Of a stretch of DNA of 64,000 bases, positions 28,481 to 37,856 are shown in pieces; within the stretch, counting starts at the first letter, position 1, and the number at the start of each line of letters is the position of its first letter. The notes below the pieces were generated by a model. It was not told the origin of the DNA and ran no database searches. It was given only the letters and a program-made list of their open reading frames with translations. Origin of the DNA: Candidatus Syntrophosphaera sp. (lineage in GTDB: Bacteria; Cloacimonadota; Cloacimonadia; Cloacimonadales; Cloacimonadaceae); the NCBI GenBank assembly GCA_019429425.1, contig JAHYIU010000001.1, positions 1 to 64,000 of the forward strand, written 5' to 3'. The position numbers and the translations under genes were made by a program.

Positions 28481-28553
28481 GGAACAAAATCATTGACCGG
28501 ATAACGCGGGCGGAAATAATGCCATCGTTAAAGAATTTGAGCGAGGTAAACAG

Positions 28554-29459
28554 ATGCTATTGGCAAACTTACTGGATCCCAAGACCATCCATATCGAACC
28601 GCGCGTGCTGGGCAGGGAGCAGGTGTATCAGGACATCATCGACCGCATCTGCCAGCAGAAGCATTATGCCAGCCCCCTCTGCGGCAAGCCGCTGCTGCCC
28701 GCGATAGCGGACCGGGAAAAGGAATCTTCCATGGCCTATCCTTCCGGGATCGCGATCCCCCACGTGCGCATCGAAGGGCTGGAGGACACTATCATTGGCA
28801 TCACCTTTTTGCAGAATCCGATCGACTACGAGGGCGTCGAGGTGAACTGGGTGGCCCTGATCTTCACGGACAAATCATCCTCCAAGCTATATCTGAACGT
28901 TGTTTCCGCTTTGCTGAAGCTTTCCCTGGATAGCGAGGCCATGACCCAACTCCGCTCCCAAAGCGACGGGTACGGGGTGGTCAATTACCTGCGCAAGAGC
29001 AACATAGAGGTGGGCAAAGACATCTGCATCGCGGACATCATGGTCGTGGACCCCATCTGCGTTTCGCCGGACGCGCCGCTGAGTGTTTTGGACAGCCTGA
29101 TGAACGAACACAAGATCTCCATGATCCCGGTTGTGAATGACCATAAGCACTATCTGGGTGAGGTCAACATCCTGGATGTGCTCAAAGTGGGAGTACCGCA
29201 TTATGTGATGATGATCGACGATCTGGCCTTCCTGCGTTCCTACGAGCCTCTGGAAAGCCTCTTTGAACAGGAGGACAGAATCCTGGTGCGCGAGGTCATG
29301 CGCCGCGATGCCAAAACCCTTTCCCCCGGGGCCTCGATCATCGAAGCGGTGTATTACATGATCCAGAAACGGCAGCGCTATTTCTGCGTTGTGGAAGGAA
29401 AAACCCTGGTTGGTGTCCTCACCGCCATGGACGTATTCAGAAAGGTGATCAAAGCTTGA
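28554..29459 (+). CDS. PTS EIIA (PtsN-like) domain with two CBS domains
   Basis: Residues 1-150 are an EIIA-fructose/nitrogen-type domain with the phospho-accepting histidine in SGIAIPH at H70. Residues about 159-215 and 247-301 are CBS domains, which usually bind adenine nucleotides. It starts at ATG 28554 after GAGGTAAACAG and its TGA overlaps the TTG start of the transporter that follows. This suggests a cytoplasmic sensor that gates the transporter. No PTS sugar permease, HPr or EI gene is in the window, so the phosphate donor is unknown. Confidence 0.88.
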   Translation: MLLANLLDPKTIHIEPRVLGREQVYQDIIDRICQQKHYASPLCGKPLLPAIADREKESSMAYPSGIAIPHVRIEGLEDTIIGITFLQNPIDYEGVEVNWVALIFTDKSSSKLYLNVVSALLKLSLDSEAMTQLRSQSDGYGVVNYLRKSNIEVGKDICIADIMVVDPICVSPDAPLSVLDSLMNEHKISMIPVVNDHKHYLGEVNILDVLKVGVPHYVMMIDDLAFLRSYEPLESLFEQEDRILVREVMRRDAKTLSPGASIIEAVYYMIQKRQRYFCVVEGKTLVGVLTAMDVFRKVIKA

Positions 29460-30745
29460 GCCAGACTCTTGTCATGCTCGCCGCGATGGCGATCTTCGTG
29501 ATCTCCTACATCCTGATCATCACCGAATGGATCAACAAGATGCTGGCCTCCCTGATCGGGGGCTTCCTGTTGGTCATGACCGGGATCATCACGCAGGGCG
29601 AGGCTTTCCGGGCGGTGGATTGGAACGTGATCTTCTTCCTGATCGGGATGATGCTGGTGATCTCCGTGTTGCGCAAGACCGGGGTGTTCATGTATGTGGC
29701 GATCAGGACGGCCAAGCTGGCGCGGGGAAATCCGCTCCTGATCATGATGATGATGTATGTCGTGACCGCGTTTTTCGCCGCCTTCCTGGACAGCGTGACC
29801 GCGATCATGATCCTGGTGCCGGTGGTGATGCTGATCTGCGGGGAACTGAAGATCTCGCCCATACCCTTCATCATCACGATGTCCGTGGCCGCGAACATGG
29901 GCGGGGCCGCGACAATGGTCGGCGATCCGCCCAACGTCATCATCGGCAGCGCGACAGGCTACAATTTCCTCGATTTTGTCTATAACCTGGCACCTCTGGT
30001 GATCGTCGCGGTGGGCTTCAGCCTGGGGATAATCTATCTGCTGTTCAGGAAAAACCTGCGCGTAAGCATGAAAGACCGGGCCAAGCTGATGAGCTACCAG
30101 GAAGAAAACCTGATCACGAACAAGCAGCAGCTGGGAATTTCCCTCACCGTGCTGGTGCTCATGCTCACCGGACTGGCCCTGGACGGATTCCTGCACATCG
30201 GCACGGCCACCATTTCCATGACCGCGGGACTGTTTCTGATGGTGCTCAGCAACCGCAAAAAGATGGAGCCTGTGATGGCCGGGGATATTGACTGGGTGAC
30301 CCTGTTCTTCTTCACCGGGCTGTTCATCCTGGTGGAGGGGCTGGTCAAAACCGGGTTCATCGACAAACTGGCCCGGCAGGTCATCGCCACGACCCATGCA
30401 GAGCCGCGTTCCACCTCCCTGGCGATCCTCTGGATCTCCGGAGTTTTCTCCGCCTGCATCGACAACGTGCCCTTCGTGGCAACCATGATCCCCGTCCTCA
30501 AGCAGATCGGGACCGTGATCAACAACCCCAAAATGATGGACCCAGTCTGGTGGTCATTATCCCTGGGAACCTGTCTGGGCGGGAACGGGACCCTGATCGG
30601 CGCCTCGGCCAACATCATCGCCGTCGGCATCGCCAAACAGAGCGGCTATCACATCAGCTTCCTCAAATTCACCAAGATCAGCATCATTTTCACCCTGCTC
30701 TCTCTGGGCTTGAGCACGGTCTACATCTTGGTGCGGTATTTTTAG
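29456..30745 (+). CDS. Ion transporter superfamily (ArsB/NhaD type) membrane protein
   Basis: This 429-aa protein has about 11 or 12 membrane helices. Landmarks are ILITEWINKMLASLIGG, DWNVIFFLIGMM, DSVTAIMILVPVV, ANMGGAATMVGDPPNVIIGSA near 142-162 and a repeat-related GGNGTLIGASANIIAVG near 382-398. These match the citrate/arsenite/NhaD permease fold. It may be a Na+/H+ antiporter or anion permease; substrate specificity is not readable. The start is TTG at 29456, overlapping the previous stop as TTGA, with AAAGGTGATC upstream. Pairing with PtsN-CBS suggests allosteric control. In a Na+-pumping cell a sodium role is attractive but unproven. Confidence 0.85.
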   Translation: MSQTLVMLAAMAIFVISYILIITEWINKMLASLIGGFLLVMTGIITQGEAFRAVDWNVIFFLIGMMLVISVLRKTGVFMYVAIRTAKLARGNPLLIMMMMYVVTAFFAAFLDSVTAIMILVPVVMLICGELKISPIPFIITMSVAANMGGAATMVGDPPNVIIGSATGYNFLDFVYNLAPLVIVAVGFSLGIIYLLFRKNLRVSMKDRAKLMSYQEENLITNKQQLGISLTVLVLMLTGLALDGFLHIGTATISMTAGLFLMVLSNRKKMEPVMAGDIDWVTLFFFTGLFILVEGLVKTGFIDKLARQVIATTHAEPRSTSLAILWISGVFSACIDNVPFVATMIPVLKQIGTVINNPKMMDPVWWSLSLGTCLGGNGTLIGASANIIAVGIAKQSGYHISFLKFTKISIIFTLLSLGLSTVYILVRYF

Positions 30746-30844
30746 GCGTTCGGCGTAAGATCTATCTCCTCATTGAGTTATGAGACGGGGAGAAGCGCAT
30801 AAGGGGAAAAGGGGATCTCGCGGGCTTGGTTTGACTAGAAAGAT

Positions 30845-32413
30845 CTACTGGTCCAGGCGGCCGGAAACCAGTTCCCTGATGTAGTACAAAGCCTGGAGGG
30901 CGTTGATGTTGGCGTCCAGGACGTTCAGGTCCGGATTGACGAAGTCGGGATAGGCCAGGTTGGGGGCCAGGAGGCTGGAAACCTTGGTGAAAAGATAATC
31001 GTGGCGGTTCCGGTAATCCAGGAATCTGCCGTAGCGCTGGTCCGGAAGATTGCCGGCCTGCATGCGCGCGTATCTGTTGTGGATCCTTCTGGAGAGAGGA
31101 TAATCGTTGTAGGCGGGGATGGGGACTGACTGGCATTTCTTCGCATATTGGTTCATCAATTCGCGCCTCATCCGCAGTTGGAGGGGCACACGGGTCCAGA
31201 AATCGATGTATTCCATGTCCCAGAGCGGCAGATACCAGTCGTAGCCGAAGAAATCGTAGATGCGCAGGGAGTTCACGTAAAGCTTGGATTGGCGCTGGCG
31301 CCAGTCCCATTCATCGAAGATCGAGGCGGCGATCTCCACTTTCACGTTTTCCGGGATCTGGAGCTGATCGCCCACCCGCTGCCCAAAAAGCTTGTTGCGC
31401 CTGTCATTGGGGCAATACCAGAGGTCGTAGTGCTCCTTCAGAATCGCATCCAGAAGTTCGCGCGCCGTGATCTCCTCCCGGTTCTCAAACAAAAGGGGCA
31501 GATCGGCACCCTGGAACATTCCGCCGGAATGGCCCGGAACGATGATCGCGTCTGGCGGAATGAGTTTTCTCTCCTGAAGCTGTTTCACAGCCAGCCAGTC
31601 ATGCACGTGGGGCAGCGAGCTCAGATTGGTTCCAAAGCGGAAATAGCGCCGCATTTCGTCTGAATGGTAGGCCTGATACCACATCCGGCGGTTGGTTTCA
31701 ATGATGGTCCAGGGCAGGTTGAGGAATCTGGCCACCTTGCGCGAGGTGACGCATTCGTCCTGCAGGGAGCTGCCAAAAGTGTAGCACATAACCTTCGGAT
31801 AGCCCAAACGCTTGAGCATCACAGCAATGAGGCGCGAATCCAAGCCACCGCTGAGCGGAACCACGATGGTGCGCCCGGCGGCGCTTTCGATCAGCCGGGA
31901 AAAGACTCTCTCGTGCATCTTGTCCAGTTCTGCCAGCGGGTCGGCCGGATGGTCGAAGTTTTGCCTGTAAATAAAGTAGTCACGCACTTCGAGGGTCTGG
32001 GTGAGTTTGTCCCAAACCAGGTATTGGCCGGCCTCCAGCTGTTTCAAGCCGGGGCAGAGAGTGTCGCCCAGGCAGGTGTAGCCAGCCAGCAGAAACTCGG
32101 TCAGGGCGTTTTGGTCGAGGCCCGGAGTTTTCAAGCGGGAGCGGAGTTCGAAGGCATCGTGGCTGAGCAGCAAAGCGTTGTTATGCAAGGCATAAAACAG
32201 AGGGAGGGAACGGATCCGGTCCACAGCGGCGAAGATGTGGTGTTCACGATCCAAAACCAGGCGGAAACAGCCATCGGACTCTTTCAGGATACTGGCAAAA
32301 CGTACCTCAGAGCAGTCTTCAGGGAAGATCTGTTCCGAAATCTGGGCGTGGAACTTTCCCCCGTGCCAGAGATAACCCCGGTTGAGGCTTTTGTCGGTCA
32401 GGCTTTTTTCCAT
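30845..32413 (-). CDS. Asparagine synthase-like protein
   Basis: This 522-aa protein has a C-terminal ATP pyrophosphatase domain with SGGLDS at 188-193 and an N-terminal region that resembles the Ntn glutaminase fold. It starts MEKSLTDKS, so the catalytic Cys2 of true glutamine-hydrolysing enzymes is absent. It may use ammonia or amidate or adenylate another substrate. Its stop is 100 nt from the transporter on the opposite strand, and it overlaps the flippase gene by 16 nt. Such genes often sit in polysaccharide clusters and may modify a sugar or peptide, but the substrate is unknown. Confidence 0.82.
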   Translation of the reverse strand: MEKSLTDKSLNRGYLWHGGKFHAQISEQIFPEDCSEVRFASILKESDGCFRLVLDREHHIFAAVDRIRSLPLFYALHNNALLLSHDAFELRSRLKTPGLDQNALTEFLLAGYTCLGDTLCPGLKQLEAGQYLVWDKLTQTLEVRDYFIYRQNFDHPADPLAELDKMHERVFSRLIESAAGRTIVVPLSGGLDSRLIAVMLKRLGYPKVMCYTFGSSLQDECVTSRKVARFLNLPWTIIETNRRMWYQAYHSDEMRRYFRFGTNLSSLPHVHDWLAVKQLQERKLIPPDAIIVPGHSGGMFQGADLPLLFENREEITARELLDAILKEHYDLWYCPNDRRNKLFGQRVGDQLQIPENVKVEIAASIFDEWDWRQRQSKLYVNSLRIYDFFGYDWYLPLWDMEYIDFWTRVPLQLRMRRELMNQYAKKCQSVPIPAYNDYPLSRRIHNRYARMQAGNLPDQRYGRFLDYRNRHDYLFTKVSSLLAPNLAYPDFVNPDLNVLDANINALQALYYIRELVSGRLDQ

Positions 32414-33666
32414 AGGGCTTGGAGATCCTCACTTGTGAGCTGGAACATGTCGCGGAAGCTGAATCCTTCGCGGAATCTGAACATGGCTATATAGAAGAGT
32501 CCATATCCCAGATAGGAAATGGCGGAAGCTATCGCGGCACCGGTGATGCCATATCTGGGAATGAGGATGAAATTGAGCGTGACGTTTACTGCCAGGGTGG
32601 CCAAAGATGAGTACAGATGGACTTTGGGCCTCCCCAGGGTGAAGAAATACTGCATCGCGACCTTGGCCACGGAGGCGAAAACCGCTCCGGCCAGCAGGAT
32701 CATGGTGCTGAGCACCGCGCCGGAATATGCCTGGCCATAAACCGCTGGAATGAGCAGGCATAGCGGGATCCCCACCAGAGCCAATGCCACGCTGACATAC
32801 AGGGTCAGCTTCAGCGTGCGGGCCATAATGCCCCTCGCCAGAGAGGGTTTATCGATGTTGTAGAGCTTGCCCAGAAGGGCGGAATTGATGCTCACGGGAA
32901 CCAAAAACAGCAGTTCAGCCAGGACCACGGCAATGGAATAGACACCCAGATCGCTGATGCCCAGCATTCCCTTGATCATGAACTGGTCGGCCCGGAAATA
33001 AAGGAAGGAAAAGATCGCTCCCAACCAGAGGACTCCGCCATAGGAGAATTCGGCCTTGAGCAGCCTGGTGTCGATCGCCGGGGTATATTTTTGCCCGGTA
33101 TGGCGCGCCAGATAAAGGGCGTTGAGCAGCATTCCCAAAACCGTGGCACCGAAGAAGGTAAGCGGCGTGAGGAATCCTGCCAGCCAGAGGATCAGGATGA
33201 GGGCGCTCTTGACGAGGAAAACGGTGATGATGTATCTGTTGCTTTCCAGGATGCGCTCATCGCCCACATACCAGGAATGGAGGCTGGTGAAGAACAGGTC
33301 TGAGGCCACAAAGACAAGCCCGCCAAAGACATAGAGATAGTTGTAGCCGGTGAGGGCAATCCCGGTTGAACGGAGCAGCAGAACGAGGGCGGAGATAACC
33401 AGAAAGATCAGGCCCAGGGCGGTCACATTGACATTGAAGAGGTGGTTGGGGTCGTAGGCGCTGCGCTTCTTGAAATACATGGTGGAGTTGTTCAGGCCGA
33501 AATGGCCAAAATCCCCGATCAGCATGAATACCAGGATGATGTAAGCTATGTAGCCCTGTCCCGTGGGGCCCAGAACCCTGGCCACGATGATGCTGGTGGC
33601 GCCGCCGATGACGATCCGCAGGAGTTGGTTGATCAGGTTGCTGCTGATATTGGCCTTGTATCCCAT
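32398..33666 (-). CDS. Polysaccharide flippase (Wzx/MATE-like)
   Basis: This 422-aa protein has 12-14 predicted membrane segments of the MOP superfamily. The N-terminus GGATSIIVARVLGPTGQGYIAYI is typical of Wzx-type translocases, and ADQFMIKGMLGISDLGVYSIA follows. It should flip undecaprenyl-linked oligosaccharide across the inner membrane. It overlaps the asparagine synthase-like gene by 16 nt and is 57 nt from ruvB. No polymerase lies beside it; the O-antigen ligase is at 46.7 kb. Confidence 0.87.
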   Translation of the reverse strand: MGYKANISSNLINQLLRIVIGGATSIIVARVLGPTGQGYIAYIILVFMLIGDFGHFGLNNSTMYFKKRSAYDPNHLFNVNVTALGLIFLVISALVLLLRSTGIALTGYNYLYVFGGLVFVASDLFFTSLHSWYVGDERILESNRYIITVFLVKSALILILWLAGFLTPLTFFGATVLGMLLNALYLARHTGQKYTPAIDTRLLKAEFSYGGVLWLGAIFSFLYFRADQFMIKGMLGISDLGVYSIAVVLAELLFLVPVSINSALLGKLYNIDKPSLARGIMARTLKLTLYVSVALALVGIPLCLLIPAVYGQAYSGAVLSTMILLAGAVFASVAKVAMQYFFTLGRPKVHLYSSLATLAVNVTLNFILIPRYGITGAAIASAISYLGYGLFYIAMFRFREGFSFRDMFQLTSEDLQALWKKA

Positions 33667-33723
33667 ATTGTTCTATTTGTTAGTTAATCCAGCTTTGATA
33701 TGGAATTGAAACACCAGGCGGGA

Positions 33724-34740
33724 TCAGAAGATATCCTGCTGTTCGGAATAGGGCGTCACACCCAGATGTTTGTAGGCCTTGAAGGTGGCTTTCCTGCCCT
33801 GCGGCGTGCGTTCCAGGAAGCCCTGCTGCACGAGATAGGGCTCAAAGATCTCCTCGATGGTGCCGGAATCCTCGCCGATCGCTGTGGACAGGGTTTTAAG
33901 GCCGACCGGACCGCCGCGGTAATTTTCCATGATCGTGAGCAGCAGGCGCTTGTCCATCTCGTCCAGGCCGGCGTGGTCGACCTGCAGCATTTCCAATGCT
34001 TTAAGCGCGATATCCAGGGTGATGATGCCGTCGCCCATGATCTGGGCGAAATCGCGCACCCGGCGCAGCAGGCGGTTCGCGATGCGCGGGGTGCCCCGGC
34101 TGCGTCGGGCCAGTTCCTTGATCCCGTCTTCATCCGCGGGAATCTCCAGAATGCCGGCGGAACGCTTGATGATCTGGCAGATGGAGTCAAAATCGTAATA
34201 ATCCAGCCTCAGGACAATGCCAAAACGGTCGCGCAGAGGCGGCGTTAGCAATCCGGCCCGGGTGGTGGCGCCGATCAGGGTGAAGGGCTCGACCCCGATC
34301 CTGAGCGTTCTGGCGCTGGGCCCGCTATCCAGGATGATCTCCATCTGGAAATCCTCCATGGCTGGATAGATATACTCTTCGATGACATGGCTGAGCCGGT
34401 GGATCTCGTCGATGAAGAGCACCTCGTGGCGTTGGAGGTTGGTGAGGATGCCGGCCAGATCGCTTGGTTTTTCCATCACGGGCCCGCTGCTGATAGTAAT
34501 GTCGACTCCCAGTTCGCGGGCTATGATGCTGGCCAGGGTGGTCTTTCCCAGCCCGGGAGGGCCGAAAAAGAGCACATGGTCAAGCGATTCTTTGCGTAGC
34601 TTGGCTGCCCGGATGGAAATGTCCAGCAGTTGCTTGATCTGCTGCTGCCCGATGAATTCATTCAGGCTGCGGGGCCGCAGGGCGCGGTCGAACTCAAGGT
34701 CCTCGAGCCCTTCCTGCGGCGCGTTGATGCGTTCCAGCAT
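33724..34740 (-). CDS. ruvB: Holliday junction branch migration ATPase RuvB
   Basis: This 338-aa hexameric helicase drives branch migration with RuvA. Walker A is [13 protein letters not shown] near 56-68, Walker B is [14 protein letters not shown] near 107-120, and sensor 1 is [18 protein letters not shown]. The RuvB C-terminal winged helix carries [13 protein letters not shown] and RTPQGRKAT. Its start is 2 nt from the small secreted gene upstream. RuvA and RuvC are not in the window. Confidence 0.96.
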   Translation of the reverse strand: MLERINAPQEGLEDLEFDRALRPRSLNEFIGQQQIKQLLDISIRAAKLRKESLDHVLFFGPPGLGKTTLASIIARELGVDITISSGPVMEKPSDLAGILTNLQRHEVLFIDEIHRLSHVIEEYIYPAMEDFQMEIILDSGPSARTLRIGVEPFTLIGATTRAGLLTPPLRDRFGIVLRLDYYDFDSICQIIKRSAGILEIPADEDGIKELARRSRGTPRIANRLLRRVRDFAQIMGDGIITLDIALKALEMLQVDHAGLDEMDKRLLLTIMENYRGGPVGLKTLSTAIGEDSGTIEEIFEPYLVQQGFLERTPQGRKATFKAYKHLGVTPYSEQQDIF

Positions 34741-34742
34741 TG

Positions 34743-35207
34743 CTATTTCTGGGCTTTGCTGAAGGGCGGAATGAGCTGCGGAGTGTCCAAAATGGTGATC
34801 GGTCCTGATCCTTCAGGGACAGTGATCTCCCATTCGACCAGTTCCCCGCTGGCCTTGTGCGTTACCTCCAGATGGATGGTTTCGCCCACTTCCCAACGCG
34901 AGGCAAAGTTCCCCATTTCCAAAATGACGACGGCCGTGACGGGATACTCGATATCATCGCCGAACGAGAGCAGGTTCAGATGCCAGACGGAGTGTTCGTC
35001 CGTGCTCAGGATCTCATCCGGACGCTCCAGCATCCAGGCCCGCACCAGGTATTCCTCGGCGGATTTTTCCTCAGCCCAGGTCAGGGTGGGGATCTGGCCA
35101 TTGTCCAGAATCACGCTCTGGATATAGGACCTTGGTTCCGTAAATTGGGCATGAGCAGCAACCAGAACGAACAGCAACAGGAACAGGAACAGGGATTTTT
35201 TCATCAT
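34743..35207 (-). CDS. Small secreted protein, unknown
   Basis: I do not recognise a family. The 154-aa product has a classical signal peptide ([20 protein letters not shown], cleavage near residue 20). A short region with many acidic residues and tryptophans ([16 protein letters not shown]) follows. It could be a beta-rich periplasmic domain with a proline-containing tail. It lies between ruvB (2 nt) and the polyprenol glycosyltransferase gene (7 nt), so it is co-transcribed with them. No cysteine or lipobox is present. Confidence 0.65.
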   Translation of the reverse strand: MMKKSLFLFLLLFVLVAAHAQFTEPRSYIQSVILDNGQIPTLTWAEEKSAEEYLVRAWMLERPDEILSTDEHSVWHLNLLSFGDDIEYPVTAVVILEMGNFASRWEVGETIHLEVTHKASGELVEWEITVPEGSGPITILDTPQLIPPFSKAQK

Positions 35208-35214
35208 TGGCTCC

Positions 35215-35931
35215 TTATTTTATCCTTTTCAAAAGTTTTAGCAGGTGCAGCCTCCAGACCATCCAGACGGCCTCCCAAACAATGTGGCGGCTCATTTTGG
35301 AAACCCCGTTGAGGCGCTCGGTGAATACGATCGGGATCTCCTTGATGCGGAAGCCCTTGACCCAGGCGCGGAAGTTCATTTCGATCTGGAACGCGTAGCC
35401 GTCGGAGAGGATCTTGTCCAGGTCGATGGCTTCCAACACTCTACGGTTGAAGCATTTGAAGCCGCCGGTGGGATCCTTGACCGGCATGCCTGTGATCACG
35501 CGGACGTATTTGGAGGCAAAATAGCTGATCAGCAGGCGCTTGAAGGGCCAATTGACGATATTGACGCCCTGGCAGTAACGCGAGCCGATCACCAGGTCTT
35601 TCTTCTGCGCCATTTCCAGCAGGCGGGGCAGGTCATCCGGGTTGTGGGAAAAATCCGCGTCCATCTCCAAAACAAAGTCAAAATCACGCTCCAAAGCGTA
35701 TTTGAAGCCGGTCACATAGGCGGAGCCGAGCCCCATCTTGCCGGGACGCTCGATCAGATGTATCCTCGGTTCGCTCTGCATCAGGTCTTTGACCACCTGG
35801 GCGGTGCCATCCGGGGAATTGTCGTCCATCACCAGGACCTCCAGGTCCGGGCTTTGTGACAGCGCGGCGGGGATGATCCGGCCGATGTTTTCGATCTCGT
35901 TGTAGGTGGGGATGATCAGCAGCGCTTTCAT
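35215..35931 (-). CDS. Polyprenol-phosphate mannose/hexose synthase-like glycosyltransferase (GT2)
   Basis: This 238-aa protein has a GT-A fold and resembles dolichol-phosphate mannose synthase. It begins MKALLIIPTYNEIENI. It has the DDNSPDGT nucleotide-sugar motif near 36-43, GLGSAYVTGFKYAL near 67, the metal-binding DADFSHNPDDLP near 92, and PVKDPTGGFKCFNRRVLE near 149. A polyprenol-phosphate hexose made here can donate sugar in the periplasm. It has no C-terminal membrane helix, so it is the soluble type. It overlaps the acyltransferase gene as ATGA. Confidence 0.9.
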   Translation of the reverse strand: MKALLIIPTYNEIENIGRIIPAALSQSPDLEVLVMDDNSPDGTAQVVKDLMQSEPRIHLIERPGKMGLGSAYVTGFKYALERDFDFVLEMDADFSHNPDDLPRLLEMAQKKDLVIGSRYCQGVNIVNWPFKRLLISYFASKYVRVITGMPVKDPTGGFKCFNRRVLEAIDLDKILSDGYAFQIEMNFRAWVKGFRIKEIPIVFTERLNGVSKMSRHIVWEAVWMVWRLHLLKLLKRIK

Positions 35932-36683
35932 TGTTTATCCAGATTGTTCTTGAGAAGTTGGGCTTCGGGAACCTCGCGCACCGGCTTGGCTGGGCTACCC
36001 AAAACGATCTTTCCTGCAGGCGCGTCCCGGGAAACGACCGCTCCGCCGGCGACGCAGGCATCCACGTCCAAAACCTTGCCAGGCAGGATGGTGGCATTGA
36101 CCCCGATGCGGGAGCCGCGTTTCATGGTGATTCCTTTGAAATGCTGGAACCGCTCGGGATCGCGGGCCATGTAGTTGTCGTTGCTGGTGGCCACGCAGGG
36201 CGCCACGAAGCAGTAGTCCTCGATCTCGGAGTAGGCCGTGATATAGCAATTGGTCTCAAACTTGTTGCGTGAGCCGATGCGGACGTGGTTTTCGATCGAG
36301 ACGTTGCGGCCGATGATGTTCAGGTCGCCGATGGCCACATTTTCACGGATGGTGGCCAGATCCGCGATCAGGTTCCGCTCCCCGATCTCGCTCCCTGCAT
36401 AGATGATCACGTTGGCTCCGATCTGGCAGAAAGGGCCGATCACAGCAGGCTTCAGGTCCACGGGCGGCTTGAAGATGCTGCGCGGCGAGGAAAGCGGCTT
36501 TTTGCCGATTATCGTGTTGTCGTCAACGCGCGTGCCTTCCCCGATGACGCTGCCCGGATGGATCACAACGTTGTGGCCGATCTGGCAATCGTTCCCGATC
36601 CGGACCTCGTCCAGGATCACGGCGTTGACGCCAATCTCGACGTTCCCGCCAAGCTTGGCGCTGGCTGAAATATACTGGCTCAT
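35928..36683 (-). CDS. Left-handed beta-helix sugar acyl/acetyltransferase
   Basis: The 251-aa protein is almost wholly hexapeptide repeats ([LIV]GxxxxI type: NVEIGVNAVI, VRIGNDCQIG, AVIGPFCQIG), giving a left-handed parallel beta helix. The middle CVATSNDNYM and C-terminal IVLGSPAKPVRE resemble nucleotide-sugar N-acetyltransferases. The start was placed at ATG 36683 because GGAGG lies 4 nt upstream; a TTG one codon before is less likely. It may acylate or acetylate a UDP-sugar for surface polysaccharide. Acyl donor and sugar are unknown. A single-domain LpxA/LpxD relative is an alternative. Confidence 0.82.
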   Translation of the reverse strand: MSQYISASAKLGGNVEIGVNAVILDEVRIGNDCQIGHNVVIHPGSVIGEGTRVDDNTIIGKKPLSSPRSIFKPPVDLKPAVIGPFCQIGANVIIYAGSEIGERNLIADLATIRENVAIGDLNIIGRNVSIENHVRIGSRNKFETNCYITAYSEIEDYCFVAPCVATSNDNYMARDPERFQHFKGITMKRGSRIGVNATILPGKVLDVDACVAGGAVVSRDAPAGKIVLGSPAKPVREVPEAQLLKNNLDKQ

Positions 36684-36763
36684 CAAACCTCCACTGGCTT
36701 AGCGCTATTTTTTTCTCGACAAGTAATCAGGCAAGAAAAAAATACGTCCTCAAGGAATAAGAT

Positions 36764-37660
36764 ATGCGAAATGACGTCGAAAACTATCTGCAATACATAC
36801 GCGGGGAGGCCAAGTCTTCCTGCACGATTCTTGCCTACAAGCGCGATCTGGAACAATTTCAGGGCTTCCTGGAAAGATTTTTTGAATCAAGCAATGTGCA
36901 GACTGAAGCCATCAGCGTCCTGATGATCCGGGATTTCCTGCGCTGGCTGCACGACAAACCCGTCTGCAACCGCACCCTGGCCCGCAAAACAGCCACCCTG
37001 AACAGTTTTTTCCGCTATCTCAAGCTCACCGGACGCATCGCCAAAAATCCCATGGACAAGATCAAACGCCCCAAATTCGAAAAGAAGCTGCCCCAGGTCT
37101 TCACTGAGGAGGAAATGGTCACATTGCTCCGCGTCCCTGACCAATCCAGCGTCTACGGGATCCGCAACCGCGCCATACTGGAATTGCTCTATTCATCCGG
37201 ACTGCGCATCTCCGAACTCGCCAACCTGCAGATGAACGACCTCGACTTGAAAAAAGGCCTGGCCCGCGTGGTCGGCAAAGGAAACAAGGAACGCATCGTT
37301 CCCGTGGGCAAAGAAGCCCTTTCCGCCATCCTGGACTACCTCCCCGCGCGGGATAAGCTGAAAAAGGAGCACAGCTCAAACCGGCTGTTCCTCACCAAAA
37401 GCGGCAGGGATTTCAAAGATTTCCAACTCTACACAGTCCTCAACGGCTACTTCGCGATCGTGGCCCAGCGCAAGGGATATTCGCCCCACACCCTGCGCCA
37501 TAGCTTTGCCACCCACATGCTGGCACGCGGTGCCGACCTGCGCGCGGTGCAGGAAATGCTCGGCCACGCCAACCTCTCCACCACGGAGATCTACACCCAT
37601 GTGACACTGGAGGACCTGAAAGAAGCTTACAAAAAGGGCCATCCGCGCGGAAAGGACTGA
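36764..37660 (+). CDS. Tyrosine recombinase, XerC/XerD type
   Basis: This 298-aa protein of normal Xer length has a SAM-like core-binding domain (1-105) and a catalytic domain. All active-site residues are present: Arg in [11 protein letters not shown], Lys in GKGNKER, His-x-x-Arg in [12 protein letters not shown], His in [12 protein letters not shown] and the nucleophilic Tyr in the same motif. It could be the chromosome-dimer resolvase or a related recombinase; no second Xer is in the window. Palindrome B2 begins about 60 nt after its stop. It stands alone on the plus strand. Confidence 0.92.
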   Translation: MRNDVENYLQYIRGEAKSSCTILAYKRDLEQFQGFLERFFESSNVQTEAISVLMIRDFLRWLHDKPVCNRTLARKTATLNSFFRYLKLTGRIAKNPMDKIKRPKFEKKLPQVFTEEEMVTLLRVPDQSSVYGIRNRAILELLYSSGLRISELANLQMNDLDLKKGLARVVGKGNKERIVPVGKEALSAILDYLPARDKLKKEHSSNRLFLTKSGRDFKDFQLYTVLNGYFAIVAQRKGYSPHTLRHSFATHMLARGADLRAVQEMLGHANLSTTEIYTHVTLEDLKEAYKKGHPRGKD

Positions 37661-37720
37661 TTCCGGCGGGGTTTGGCCAATACATGGCCTGAAACTTCAA
37701 GCCGGGCCTCATTTTCCCTT

Positions 37721-37840
37721 ACCCTCTTGTCACCCTGCCTATCACTTGTCTATCCACAGTCAATCACTTGTCTATAATAGACAAGTGATTGACTGTGGAT
37801 AGACAAGTGATTAACGCCGTCAAGGGAGGGCGGAATGGGA
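37721..37840. repeat. Long palindrome B2 (family B, 11-bp units)
   Basis: Arms 37741-37775 and 37777-37811 are perfect 35-bp inverted repeats around one A. The 11-bp units are TCACTTGTCTA, TCCACAGTCAA, TCACTTGTCTA around TAA. Compared with B1 two bases differ in the middle unit and both are mirrored in the opposite arm. It lies between convergent genes (Xer recombinase plus, serpin minus). No T tract follows the stem. Confidence 0.92.
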
Positions 37841-37856
37841 AAAAACAAGGCTCTGT

